DNA from: Aralia elata
Lineage: Eukaryota; Streptophyta; Magnoliopsida; Apiales; Araliaceae
Length of the DNA stretch: 64,000 nucleotides
Reading direction: 5' to 3'
Assembly (NCBI GenBank): GCA_034770075.1
Contig: CM068382.1
Coordinates: 15,651,929-15,715,928, forward strand
Shown here: positions 36,727-49,492 of the stretch, one piece after another
Layout of the letters: each line of letters begins with the position of its first letter
How positions within the stretch are numbered: the stretch's first letter is position 1
Notes under the pieces: model-generated
Told to the model about the DNA's origin: nothing
Seen by the model: the letters and a program-made list of their open reading frames with translations, nothing else
Database searches by the model: none
Translations under genes and position numbers: made by a program

Positions 36727-39554
36727 TAGATTTACTAAATTAAGGTCTCAGTTTAAACAACGATTTAATGACATACACTACAATTTAACAAACACAAATT
36801 CTTCTTATTTTCTGTTTCTAGAAATAGTTTATCATTTATAAAACGTTATACTTGTTATTTGAGTATCAAATATGAAATACAAAATTTACATAATAAACTT
36901 GTTGAAAATATTAACAATTGTTACTTTGTATGTTTTTCAGAAGTATATATAACTATCAACATTTTATGCTATCAAAATGAAGCATATATAGAATGTCAAA
37001 GACAAATAATAAATACTCATCAAAAATATTTGGTATTAGTGTAACCAACTGGACAATCTTGCTTACGGTGATATCTTATAGAATCATGAAAATTTGTTTA
37101 TGTTCATTTTAAAAATTCTGAAGGATAAATTGGGCACTTGATAGATGGGTGAATTCATCTATCATTAAATAAGGGTATATTAGTTACTTTATTATTTTTA
37201 GATGTACAATTAGTAATTTAGAGTGTGCATATATTATATATATATATTTTATTTATAATTTTAAATATATTATTATTTTATTTTTTTATCTTATTATTTA
37301 ATCTTCTAAATTTTAATTTTATATTCTACATAATTTATTTATACAGCGTGTGTGCCCGAAAATGAGTCAAAATATTTCTGGAACAATTTGGTTGTCTACA
37401 ATTTAGTCACTTATTTTCACGATAACTCTTTTACAATTTAGTCACTTATTTTCAACTCTCTCTTTAGAATTTAAAATTTGATTTTTTTTTCGTTGCTCGC
37501 ATAATGACAGTTAGTCTTTGGACCCAATAAAAGTACTCAGGAAGTCTATTAAGTAGCTGCTTGATCTGTAATAAAGGCTGCAATGTAAGCTGTTACTGGT
37601 ATTGTTAATCACTACTAATTTCTAACACATCAAATCTTGAATTTGTTCCAACATATTAAATCTTTATTATTTTAGATTTTTGGTTTCCTTTAGGTGTTGA
37701 GTCCACCAGACAATTGGACAAAAAATAAAGGAGATTTTATGAAGTTGGATTGGATTTTGGTGAAACTCGGCTACACTTTTTATAGAGGTAATAAATTCTT
37801 AATCTTTAATATGGTTTGTCAATGTGGGTTTTGAAATTAATTTTTTTGATGGTTGAATCTGGTGAGTTTCTTTGAAATATTGGTTGCTACTAGACCTCTA
37901 TGTCGTCTTTGCATTGTTGTTCTTTTTATTTTCCTTTGTTAAGATTTTGTTTTATTAATTTTGTTTCATTTTCATAGCAGTGGTTTGTTCATGGAGGTTA
38001 TAGTTATGTTGCATTTAGATTTGTTCTTAATTGTGACTTTAAAAATCTAAGGGTCGATTAGTAGCCTTTTAGAATGATAAAATATATAAATTGTGCATAC
38101 TGGTTTAAATTTTTATGGGATTCTTTTTTTAGAGGAATCATGGGGCAATTGTTATAGAATTTATGGGGCAATTGTGCATATCAAGGTATTACCAATTTTA
38201 AATTTTGGAAGAGCGCTACACTCCAAACTTGTTTACTGTACAAAATACCTTTCTGATCACTCTCTCTCGCAGACACTACATTCGCACACACCGCCTCTGC
38301 AATCTCGCTGAATAGTATGCTTGGGGTTATATATAATTAATTTTTGTTTTATAAAATCCAAAGTGATTTTTGTTCCTTATATTGTTTTCAGGTATATATG
38401 GAAGCATGCTTGAGATTGTTTCCAGTGAAGTTATGTGTAGATAACATTCAAGCCTTTGATCCCCATTAGGCTTATAGTAACCCATTTTTTATCCATTTCT
38501 TTCATTTCAAAATTATAGATTGTTTTTTATCTATTTCTTTCATTCTCTCGGAATCATGGATTAATTTTCTATTTTTTCAATAGATTGGTGCATAAAGTAT
38601 TGCATAAATGTTGTTGATTGAAATCTTTAGATTTAAGCATTGAGTATTCTTGGGTGCATGCAACATGAATATTTTTATGATGTTATGGACTTCATTTACG
38701 TGGTTGCGTTAGGCAAAATTGTGGCGTGATAGTTAGACATTTAGTAACCTTTTTGGGTATGAGAACAAATTGTGTATACAGGTTGATAATTTTCTGATAT
38801 CCCATTTTTAGGGAAAACTTTGGCCAAATTTTTTTAGAATATATGGAGGATTAACTTTTTTTCCAATGAATTTATTGCTAATTGTTGGTTTTGTTTTTGG
38901 TTACTCAGCGTCTTTAGGCACAAACACAAGATCAATTGAACCAATCATTTTGATTTGTTTTAGTTTTATTTAGATTTTGAACTTATGGTTATATTAATTT
39001 TTATACGGGAGCTGTTATGGATGTTAATTAAATGTATATTGTTGTGATAGTTGATAATGATTTTATTAATACAGAATTGAGGTTTACCCAAATTCAGTGT
39101 TCGATTTTTTTTTAATTGCACCGTGCCTTCAGGCACGGGTTATCCCTAGTAATATATAATTTGTCCTGCATCATATATTTCGAGAAATCATCATATTTTT
39201 GATGCGCGTACTGACACGTAAAATCTCGTAGTGCCACACGGCTTTTGTCGCTAAATTCATTTGGTCAATAGGAGTTTGTATTTGTAATAAAAATTTGAAA
39301 TAAATCACAATAAGTTGGAGAATAGTGATACTTTCGTAATTTCTAACAATATTTATGCTACGTTTAAGTTAGACAAATTAAAATAGAAATAAAATGACTC
39401 ATTTTTATATAATAAAAATAAATATATTATTTGTTCCATTGAAATAAAATAAATTATTTTTATTCTTACTAAATTTAAAATTTTTAATTTTTAGAAAAGA
39501 ATATGAAATAATTCATTTTAATTAAAAATAAATTTCTTTTTATTCCATTCATTC
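36727..39554. other. Intergenic stretch between Helitron-like ends
   Basis: No gene was recognised. The segment from about 37,340 to 39,149 is less A+T-rich than its surroundings and ends in a very clear Helitron-type 3' terminus, so most of it may be one element. Its 5' end could not be placed. Confidence 0.4.
39121..39149 (+). mobile_element. Helitron 3' terminus with perfect hairpin
   Basis: CCGTGCCT and AGGCACGG form a perfect 8-bp stem around a 2-base loop (39,121-39,138). Seven bases later comes CTAG followed by T (39,146-39,150). This is the canonical Helitron 3' end layout. The body of the element lies to the left; its start was not identified. Confidence 0.65.
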
Positions 39555-40057
39555 TAGAGATGACAATTTATCCCCGTTCACAGGGTTATTCCTATGCTCA
39601 CCCTAAATGGAGGTGGTGATTTTGAGTTTGATCGGGGATAAGGTTTACTGAATATTATTTATAGAGATGGGAAGGAGATGCTATTTACTTCACACGCCCC
39701 AAATAGTTATATATTAATTAAATTAATATTTATATTATTATATATTGCATAAATAAAATATATATCCGTGTGTGTATATATTATTAATTAATTTTTCTTA
39801 AGTAAATTATGTATGCGTTAAAATATAATTAATATTTATATATGTATTATTGTAAATATAATTAAAGATAAATTTTTTATTTAAAAAAATTACAAAATAT
39901 TAATCCCCGTTAAAATGGTGGGGATAGTTTTCAAGTTTTAATCCCCTAATGAATGAAACGGGTATGAATTTTTTTTATAAAATCGGAGATAGAAATGGAA
40001 TGGGTACTGCCCGCCCCGCCCCGCCCCGCCGCCCTCCCCTTCCTATTGCCATTCATA
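39555..40057. mobile_element. Non-autonomous hAT-like element with 8-bp target duplication
   Basis: ATTCATTC flanks both ends (39,547-39,554 and 40,058-40,065), a perfect 8-bp target duplication. The ends TAGAGATGACAA and (reverse complement of the right end) TATGAATGGCAA each differ by three bases from the common plant hAT terminus TAGGGGTGGCAA. The interior carries a CCCCG pentamer run near 40,010-40,030, a frequent feature of this type. It is 503 bp, with no coding capacity. Confidence 0.7.
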
Positions 40058-41583
40058 ATTCATTCATTAATTTTATACTAATCTAATAATGCATGTATAT
40101 ATTGATAGAGAAATCACGTTCATGCATCACATTGATGCTGATGCTGTGCCCGTATCAATTACGTATTTGAATTTACTTTCTAAAGAATGTATGTGGATAT
40201 TAATTAAGGGTCAATGAAGCTTCAATTTATTTTCAAACTAATTAGGCCAAAAATGGTTTCATTTCCTTGTTAATTTCTCCAAAATTTTTAATTTAATATT
40301 TGTAAAATTTTATAAACTTACGAAAGTATTTTGTCCATTATAAAACTTATTATTACAAAAATTAAATTAATATTAATATGCTCTCATGTTACTTAATTAT
40401 AATTAAGGGTGAACATGTAGCGATTTGGTGCGGATTCGGACAAAAATCACACATAAAATCGCTTTTGATGTGGTTGCCTAAAGAAAATTGATAAATTCAC
40501 AGCAGAAAATAATATTTTTACAGCAAAAGTGTCTTTGTAGACCCTATAGCGACGATTTTCACCGTCGTTATACATTTACAGCGACATTTTTGCTTTGAAA
40601 ATATCAAAAAGTGATGTGAATTTATCATTTTCCTTGCCTAAATCATAGACCGCAACATGAAACTGCATGGATCGGTGCAGTGCGATTTTTAGAAATGCGA
40701 TGCGATTTTAAATAGTGTTTAGTTTAAAAACCAATTGAAAAAAATAAATAAACATGTCATATAATACTTTCCAAATTTCAAATAAAATTTAAATATTGTT
40801 AAATTGGTGTCGTAAATAATACCTAATTACAAAAAGTTAAATTCTTAAAAACTAATCACAAATTAATTCAAAACTTTCAATTTTTCAAATTGAAAAGTAA
40901 AAGTTAAAGTAGTACTATATAAAATTTGAAGACTCCGGTACAAGTATACAACCATTGTTTCAAACTTAAAATCTTAAATCATGTAAAATTATGTATTTTA
41001 AAATTAAATTTATAAAGTATATTTAAATAGGATTTAAATAATTCTAAACATACACAAAAATATAAAAAATATTAAAAAAATTTAAAATTCAAAACGGGTG
41101 CGATTTTTGTACCAAAATTATAATCGTAATCGTAAAAGATGTGATTTCTAATGAAAAAAATCACAATATGGCATTGAAACTATTAAATTAAATAGATTCC
41201 AAAAAAATAAAGAAACTCGGAGAAGAAGAAGGATTTTTTTCAAAAAAACTGAAAAAAACAGGAAATAAATCTCTCTTTTTCTCTCTCTAATGACAATCCC
41301 AATAAAAGGTTCCTAGTCGTATCTGGAGCGCGTTGTACACACTCTCCCCTTCTCTCTCTTCCTATCTAGACTTCGTCGAGGTACCACCTTGACCACACCT
41401 CCATCACATATACACCCAGAAGAAAACGAATATACAGATATATAGAGAGAGAAAATCAAAACAGTTGCAGAGTTTGTGATTGGTCTTTTTTCACTGCAAT
41501 AAACAGAAGGAGGAGGAGGAGGGGAGGATACGTTAACATCGTGGGTATCCCAGTAACAATCTGAATTACTTGACCGACGGGGG
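40058..41583. other. Intergenic region and leader of the phosphatase gene
   Basis: It contains an older GCGATTTGGTGCGG-type repeat (from about 40,410) into which a 151-bp MITE has inserted. From about 41,280 the sequence becomes C/T-rich and then A/G-rich and is probably the 5' untranslated region of the phosphatase gene starting at 41,584. No other gene was recognised. Confidence 0.5.
40483..40633. mobile_element. Mutator-type MITE with 9-bp target duplication
   Basis: TTGCCTAAA flanks both ends (40,474-40,482 and 40,634-40,642), a perfect 9-bp target duplication typical of Mutator-like elements. Terminal inverted repeats of about 19 bp (GAAAATTGATAAATTCACA against GGAAAATGATAAATTCACA after reverse complement) bound only 151 bp. 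Near-perfect ends suggest a fairly recent insertion, into an older degenerate repeat. Confidence 0.85.
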
Positions 41584-44500
41584 ATGGCGGAGCTGGGACA
41601 ATCTGAAGTATACGCGCCGCCGAAGACAATACAAGTGTGGAGGACACTGTTGAACTGGTTAACCTTCTTCTTCCAGATCTTTCTTCAGATCATAATTAAA
41701 GCTTCTCCGTCTAATTTTGCTCAAGTCCTCTCTTCTCCTTCCTTTAAGCCTTTGCCCGACGTTGAATTGTCCGAATTGGACGAGACTGAGCCACCGCCCG
41801 CCGCCGCCGACCTCCGTATTGCCGCCGTCGGTGGTTGTGGTCGTGATTGGCCTGTGGAGAAGCTTACGGTATAAGTCTCTTGACTCTCTCTCTAATTTTT
41901 TAAATTGATCCGGAAATTATGAGTTAGAAGCAGAGATGAGTTTAGTATTTGTTTCTGTTTTAACTTTAGATTGGATCAGTTGTGGTGAATTGAGTTGATG
42001 ACTATTTATGCTTGTATTTTCAATTTTCAGTGATTTTGAGACTGGAATTATCATTAATTGGATAAAGACAACTCCATTTGTAGTTTTGCTGGGACAAGTT
42101 TAGAGCTTTTTTGGTTATTGTATAGAATTTTGGTTGGAAACTAATAGCTCTTTTCCCCTAAAGTAATTAGGGGTTTGCTTTATTAAAGAATTCGCTGACT
42201 GCAGGAATTTCCTCTTGTTTTGTGTTCTTATTTATGTGTAATTCTGCCGTTTTTTTGTCTATTGTGCGGGTAGGTTTGTGTTTTGAGAGAGGGTGAGGGA
42301 GAGCGAGAGAGATTAGGGTAAGCTCAGTTGTTGTTTTGTGTATAAAGTGCGTGAAACAATAAACAGGCAGAGGTTTGGACAAGTGTTTGCATATTTAAGA
42401 TGTAATGAATTCTGTTAGAAATAGAGCTAAAGCTCGGATTAGATGAAACCTAACCGTGATTATTGAATGCAACCTCCCATAGTTAAGATGAGATAAGGAT
42501 TAATGAAAAATGGATTATAGAATTAAAACCATTTCACTTGAGCTTATGAAGTTGAAATTTCGCAATAATGATATATACAGACGGGATTTGTTCAGAATTA
42601 GGATGTCATGGAGGAATAAAAGATATTACGGTAGGGAGGGTTGGCCTGGACTTTTTTTTCCCTTTCTTAATTTAGAGAATCTCAGTGGTAGTGCTCATAA
42701 ACTGCAAGTTTGGCATTTATTGTGCTTAAGATTGTCTGGGAATAAAAAAAGGAAATGGAGGAATTGACCCGAAGTCAAGATTTCCTGCATTTATGCCTAA
42801 ATGGTTTTGAGTGCCAATTAAGTGTAAAAAAGATGGCTGTCTGCCTGTGCATTGTTATCAAATTGGGAACTACGGCTGGATGTTAGTTAGATTTTTTAAT
42901 TTCTATATTCCTTTTATGCTATATCGAGTTTGAATGAAGTATCAAGTATGTGTTTTAAAAGTGGTTAGTGAGAACATGTTTCAACCCTAAGTGTTCACCT
43001 CTGATAATTTAATAATTTAGCTGGCGCATGAAATCTTTATTTACCTCTACTGCATATTTTGAGAGGGGACAACATAAGATAGTGTTTATTCTGTTTAGGT
43101 GCTTACTTTTGTAATTGTTGTTCATGTTGTGCTTCTAGGTTTCATTGCACCTATATTTAATTATGTTATGCTCCATCGAATTGTATCAATTTAAATGACA
43201 GTGATTTAAGTTGGGTTATGATGATTTTTACCTCACAGTGCTAGTCTATGAACAGTTTATATATTCACAACATGTGCATATTCAAAAAATAGGGGGTTAT
43301 ATGACAAGGGATATAACAGAAAAAGATATTGAGGTACTAGTACATTCCAAAGAAGTCAAAAGTAACCCCATGGTCCCCATTTGATAACAAGCTCAGAAAA
43401 CATTTGTCAAAGATAGTTTGTTCATCTCAGAATATAACAACGACCAACTTAGCATGGTGGGACATGATTTTATATAATGAAACATCAAGTGAGAAGTACA
43501 GATTGAAAGAGGGTAGGTGTACAAACTAGCTCATGTAACAAAGTCATTTGAGAGGAGCATTAACTGATTAGAGTAGTGCCTTTTTTAACAAAGAAAAATA
43601 GGTAAGGTTGGCCAGTTGGCCCCTGTAGTTGTTCTTGGAAGTTGGAACCGAGGACTTTCAGTTTATTGATTTGTAGTAAATTTCAGATATGAATCAAATG
43701 ATACTACTTCTGTTTGTACACATCAATGATGGTCCAAACTTTCCTTGCTTTGGAAGTGCAATTCTTTTGGGATGGTAGCAACATTCATCATTTCCTTCAT
43801 ACTGAAGCGCGGTATGATCAGGAATGCTATGTCATTTACAGATTACATAGCTTATTCGGTTTCTTGAAGGCCCGTCACACAAAATCCACTATTGTCTTTA
43901 TAGATGTGATTTGTTCCTGAGTTTCTGTTTAGATATACCCAGGCCCCCTTACGTATATAGTAATAATGTCATTCCTGTCACCATTGTTCTAAGAGTTGGG
44001 CATTCTACTGCAATCAACCTAGTTCTATCAACTACATTAAGATTTGTCAAGCCATATGGCAGCCTAATCATCAATCGTCCTCTTTATAGTTGCTGAAATC
44101 AGGGAATCCATCAGCCAAGTCAGGATTGAAGAATTTACAGATCTTTAACTGTATATTGATTGCAACTTACAACAAGATAAATGTTCTTCATAGAAGAGAA
44201 AATAAAAAATCAGCATTGACAATCTCATGTCTTTATAGTGATGAATAGCATTGCTAAGTCATGCCTTTCATAGTTCTTTTCCTGTTTGATGAGCAAAATT
44301 CTCCTGTGCTATTGAAAAGCTGTTGATCAGGAAGAATTTTTTCTTAAAAAAAAGGCCGGAATTTCTCACTTCAAGTGATGTACAATGATTTGGCGCACAA
44401 TATTTCAACTTCATTACTTTGCACTAGGCATGTTTTAAGAACTTGTAAATCTTCTCTGTCCATAATTATTGCAAAGTGCTCCTCAGTGTATGGTACCTTC

Positions 44501-46538
44501 TGGATTGCTACATTGATTCTTTACTCTGAGTTTGACTCGTTTATGCAGGTGGTTCTTGACTTGGATGAAACTTTAGTTTGTGCTTATGAAACATCTAGTT
44601 TGCCTGCTGTTCTTCGTGATCAAGCCACAGAAGCTGGGTTGAAGTGGTTTGAGCTGGAATGTATATCTTCTGACAAGGTGTCTTGGATATTAATTTTTTA
44701 CATTGCTTTATTTTCTGGCATTTGTTATGAAAGAACCTCTCTTGATGCACTATTGTTGGGTTTAAAGGAAATTGAAGGCAAACCTAAGGTCAACTATGTT
44801 ACGGTGTTTGAACGCCCTGGATTGCATGAATTTTTGAAACAACTCAGTGAATTTGCAGATCTTGTGCTATTTACTGCAGGACTTGAAGGTTTGCACTTGC
44901 TTGTTACTTTACATTTATCTCAAGTATCTGTGGTACTGCATCATTCTTACTTTTCTTGACTTGTGATTCCTGTAGGCTATGCCAGGCCACTTGTTGACAG
45001 AATAGATGCTATAAATTGTTTTAGTCGCAGACTTTATCGGCCTTCAACAATTAGCACGTACGTTTTTGCTGCTATCAACATAATTTCGTTCCAGGGCCCT
45101 TTAAAATTTTCTTGTTATTTACTGGGTTTCCTGTTTATAAAGAACTAATTTTGCCATATGGTCAATTCAATTAACAAGTGCTTTATCAGTTTCCCCATTT
45201 GTTTATCATGTGCATTAAGATGCATATTTTGGGGGGAAGAATACTATTATTGTAGAACGTGGATACTTATCTTGTCATCTTAATGGATGAACATTATTGT
45301 TTGGTACGTATTGTTGGATAGAAGTTTACTTGGGTAAACCAGGACTGCTAGTCTGAGTGGTTTCAACCTGAAAATACATCTTCAACACATATGTGTTCTT
45401 TATGCTCGCAAATCCCTTTTTCAGACTAGTTAACTCCAAATCATAGATTTCATTCACCTTCTTTTTTGGAAGACCATTATGTTTGACTTTGGAGTTAATT
45501 GTAAAATGATCTGATAGTGGAGTTAATATTTATTGCAGGTTTACATACTTTGTTAAACAGATCATTTGTAAAATAAGTACAGCATTTTAGTTAGATGTGT
45601 GCAGTCATTTCTATGGGAAATTCAGGTTTCATGTTTTTATTACCAACATCAACCTATCAAAAGAAAAATGTTTTTAACATCAACATTAACATCAACATTA
45701 TCATATTCATGCTTTTATATTTCCCTTTGTGCTGGCTATGATTCTTACGAGGTAGATATGCTAATGTTAATTACAGATTCATGCATATCCTTTTTTGTGT
45801 TTGTTAACTCGTATGCGTCCGGAAAATTTGACCCTGGACAAAATAAATATTGGTGATGTATGAAGCTACCTCTAGTATATTTCCGCTGTGTTGGTAATGA
45901 TATCTCTATCTCCAATATGTTGCTGTATATTTCTTTTTTGAAAATCCTTTTGGTCTTTAAATTGCAGGGAATATAGGGAGCATGTGAAGGATCTGTCCTG
46001 CATATCAAAGGATTTTTGCCGAACTGTTATTGTTGATAACAATCCATTCAGTTTCTTATTGCAACCAGTGAATGGAATTCCATGCATTCCATTTTCTGCT
46101 GGACAACCTCATTGATGACCAGGTAACAAGAATGTTAAATCATGATTTTATTTTCCTTACATCAAAAAAATTTGGACTTTCCCTAGATATCATTTTGGTC
46201 AGATATTTTCCCTGGTTTTTGGGCTTCCTGCGGTATTTTCTTTTCATGAATTGTATGATTTCACTAATATGATCCACTTGAAATAAATGACCAACAAATA
46301 CAGAGAAAAATCTATTGTAGAAATTGTTACTTTAGGGAATTTGATTCCCATCTGATCATTTTTTCATCCTCTTTCTGATTTTGCTTATACATGTTTTGAT
46401 CAGCTTCTGGAGGTACTCCTTCCACTCCTAAAACACCTTTCTCAGCAACAAGATGTGAGGCCTGTACTCTACGAAAGGTTCCACATGCCAGAATGGTTTC
46501 AAAAGCATGGAATCCCTGCTTCTGGATGGACAACGTAG
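41584..46538 (+). pseudogene. CTD-small-phosphatase-like HAD/NIF phosphatase gene, frameshifted in exon 5
   Basis: Six exons, 41584-41868, 44549-44677, 44768-44888, 44976-45057, 45968-46122 and 46404-46538, have GT..AG borders and align along their full length with Arabidopsis At3g55960 (about 305 residues). The N-terminus has a hydrophobic helix (LLNWLTFFFQIFLQIII, residues 23-39) that may anchor it to a membrane. The NIF/FCP1 domain starts with VVLDLDETLV, whose D99 and D101 form the DxDxT catalytic motif of phosphatases acting on phospho-Ser/Thr; VIVDNNPFSF is the later acidic motif. Exon 5 is 155 bases where phase demands 154: an extra T at about 46,112-46,113 makes the frame read CAT TGA, ending the protein after residue 254. 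Exon 6 still encodes a well-conserved C-terminus ending in GWTT and TAG. Conservation downstream suggests either a sequencing error or a very recent mutation, so the gene may well be functional in the plant. Confidence 0.85.
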
Positions 46539-46855
46539 GAGAACAATTATAGACAGGAAATTCTTGTTCTTCTCAGAGGCAACTAAACTCTGGTACTCTC
46601 TGCATAAGGATAGCATCGCTTCATCAAAATCCCAAATTTTTGTATAGTGTTGATTTATACACGAGAGGCGTTGATGATATCCACATTCCTTGGTTCTTAT
46701 AACAAATGTTTCCCAGCTGTGTTATGCCAAAAAATGTGATTTCTAATTGTGAAAACTCAGAATCCTGTGTAGCATTTGTTTATAATTGGCAATTTGTTGG
46801 TCAGTCGTTTGTTCGTTCATGTATGCTCTAGGTTCTGTAAACCCGGTTGTAGATC

Positions 46856-46861
46856 AATAAA
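46856..46861 (+). terminator. Polyadenylation signal of the phosphatase gene
   Basis: AATAAA lies about 320 bp after the stop codon at 46,538 and is followed by a T/A-rich stretch, consistent with the end of the transcript. Plant poly(A) signals are loose, so this is suggestive only. Confidence 0.4.
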
Positions 46862-47438
46862 TATTTCCATTTTATATTATTATAGCTGTGCGCTCTTTGG
46901 TCCCCAAAAAGAAAAAAAGCGAAAAAAAAAGGGTTTGACATTATGCAGAAACAAGGGCTTTGAAATGAGCTTTAACAGCACTGCATGTTCCTAAAAAGCG
47001 CTTAATTCCCATGTGCACTTCTTTAAGCATTTGTTCTTTTACCTTTTTGGTTTGTCTAACTAAGCAGAATGATGGCTCGGTGGCCATGTTTGCTCGGAAT
47101 GAACCACATCTATACATGTTCATTTAGCTGCATTTTTTGGGGCAATTATAGTTAGTCGATAAACACGAACTTTTTGATTTTGTTGTACAGTTTGGGCAAA
47201 TTTAGCCTACTTTGCTATGAAAATTCACCCAGCCTCTTTGCTAATGTTTCTGCGTTAAGAGTATAAGTTGCTTCTTATTCAGATTACAAAACTCGAGATC
47301 AATTGCAAAATGGAAGGGAACAAGAAGCATTATTATCAGTCTGGAAAATAATGATGCCAGAGATGCCTAATGTAATTCGGTGGTATTTCATTAATACCTT
47401 TTAACAACTCCACGTCTGATTCCGTAAAAGGATAAGGT

Positions 47439-47792
47439 TGTTTGGTAAAATTTTATTTCCCTTCTATCGTCTCTTAATCGATAAGAGAAAGATATAAATC
47501 TAAATCATTAAGAGTTATCTCTCAATGAAAAATTTAAATTTATGGAGTCTCTATAAATTTTGTATTCTCTCAATTCTAAATTTTAAGATCATTATTAATT
47601 TTTGAAAAGTCAATTTGAGATATTTTTAAATTTAAAATTGATATTTTTAAATTTAAAAGTCATTTAGATATTTTATACTTTTTAGTTATCAAATAATTTT
47701 TTAAGTTCAGATGTTATTTCACTCAGATAATCTATTTTATTAAAATATAATAACCATTCAGATCTTAATTACTCAGTTTTATCAAACATAAC
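47439..47792. mobile_element. Possible MITE with TTTGGTAAAA-type ends
   Basis: The left end GTTGTTTGGTAAAATTT and the reverse complement of the right end (GTTATGTTTGATAAAAC) resemble each other and fit the TGTTTGGTAAA termini common among plant MITEs. No clean target duplication was found, so boundaries and superfamily are uncertain. Confidence 0.35.
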
Positions 47793-48329
47793 ATTCTTTT
47801 GTTTCACATTCAATAAGTTAATAAGTCAAATCTTAACATTCAAAGTTGAAGTTGATCTATTTAAGTTTTAAAAACAACAAATTTTGCAATTAGTGATATA
47901 TTTTTGATAATTCATACGATAGTATGGAATAATATCAAGTAAATTCATATTGTTTTTAATTCAAAAATATCACAAATGGATCCTAAAAATAAAAATAGAA
48001 CTCTTTTGTGAAATAGACATTCTTATACTATACGGATAATATATTTTATGCAAAGGAATATCAGTTTCAAAATAAGAGTTCCGTACTAGTTCTCTTAGGC
48101 CTAATAAAGTTTTTAATATGTAGATTTTTAAAACTCACACTCTGTTTAGGAATTATAAGTACACGAGAGCAACTTTCTCATTTAGAATTGCAATAAACTC
48201 ACATTGTCGGTAAGAAATTTACAATAATTACTAAAAAAAATACAAACCTCACGTGAAAAAAGAAGAAGGGAAACAAGTTTACACGTTAAAAGTGAGAATT
48301 GAACATAAAAACATACTAAAGTTTATAAT

Positions 48330-48530
48330 AGATGAGTCATGTTATATATTACGAAAGATTTCAACCGAATTATGATTACGACGTATATCAATATATGTAA
48401 TTGAATATGATTATAAAATTGGCTCATTGTATAAAATACATCGTAAAAATATTATCAATTATATTTATCCACATAACTCGTAATAAAAAGTCGACATGTA
48501 AAGTCGTAATAGATATTATTTTTCGTAATA
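48330..48530. repeat. Dispersed repeat, copy 3 of 3
   Basis: It shares word order with 10,020-10,205 (ATTACGACGTATAT, TTATAAAATT, AAAATATTA, TTATCCACATAACTC) and with 6838-7050 at its left side (GAGTCATGTTAT). It is non-coding and its termini are not recognised. Confidence 0.5.
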
Positions 48531-48802
48531 GATTAGTATTCATGACATACACTTTGTGTGTAATTAAAAAAAATATTTGAATAAATTTTGAGAAAATAAA
48601 TGAAAAAATATTGGAGAAAAAATAGAGATTGATAAAAGAGTGGGGAGACCGGGAGAGAGAAAATCGAAATATTTGAATTTTAAAGATAAATGCTCCTATA
48701 TCTTAAAAGGTAAAATTAGAAACAAAATGACTTTACAAAATTATTTATACCAAAAAAAATCGTAAATTTCGCTTTATAATTTATAATATAGATGGATAGA
48801 TA

Positions 48803-48810
48803 CACCTTGA

Positions 48811-48868
<58 letters not shown>

Positions 48869-49183
48869 GTAGTGTTTATTTAAACTGTAAGACTACAAGT
48901 AATGATTGAACGAAACGTTTGAAATAAATTTATATATGAAAAAGAAAAAAAAGGAAAAGCCAACTCTAGTTTAGACTGATCACCTACCTACTTATAATAT
49001 CATAATTACATTTTGAGAAACTATATGTATCAGTAGTCTTCTCTGTTTGACTTATTGGCTACGTTTCTCCCCACGCTTCTCACAAGTAGCATTAACTACG
49101 ATGCCAAACGAGTAGTTAAGACAGAATCCAGCTTAATTTAATTTTCCTTTTGCCCAACCTTAATTAGATCTTTATCTCTCTGT
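48803..49183. repeat. Direct repeat of about 360 bp, left copy
   Basis: It begins ACCTTGACATTATT and ends TTTATCTCTCTGT. The copy at 49,801-50,163 shares nearly all of it, with a shorter (ATT)n run and a 25-bp insertion. The left copy includes a long (ATT)n microsatellite (48,810-48,868). The two copies bracket about 617 bp of different sequence. Confidence 0.9.
48810..48868. repeat. (ATT)n microsatellite
   Basis: About 19 uninterrupted ATT units. The equivalent run in the right-hand direct-repeat copy (49,808-49,824) is only about five units, so the array has expanded or contracted since duplication. Confidence 0.9.
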
Positions 49184-49492
49184 ATTATAAATATAGAGAA
49201 TACAAAGCATTATTAATACAAAGTTTTATGCTCTTTGACAACATTATAATCGCTCTTCCGGAGCCTTCAATTAAGTTTGATGAACCTGATATGGTATTGA
49301 TATTGGCTTTGCATAACTGTAAATTTTAAAAATATTTTTTATCTTTAAGGATCGTATGAGTTGTTGCACTGTCTGCTAGACAAAAATCTTCCCTAGTCAT
49401 CTTGGAATTGATTTTACCAGTAGAACCCTAGCAGAATGAGTTGAAAGAACTTCATTTTCAAAATTAGATAGAAACTCGTGTTGATAACGTGT

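Larger units (their letters stand above)
46862..48802. other. A+T-rich intergenic stretch
   Basis: No gene was recognised. A possible MITE occupies about 47,439-47,792, and a copy of the dispersed repeat seen near 10,020 lies at about 48,330-48,530. Confidence 0.5.

Noticed and set aside
41456..41647. Minus-strand open frame overlapping the phosphatase start
   Set aside because: It overlaps the leader and first exon of the well-supported plus-strand gene and has no homology of its own.
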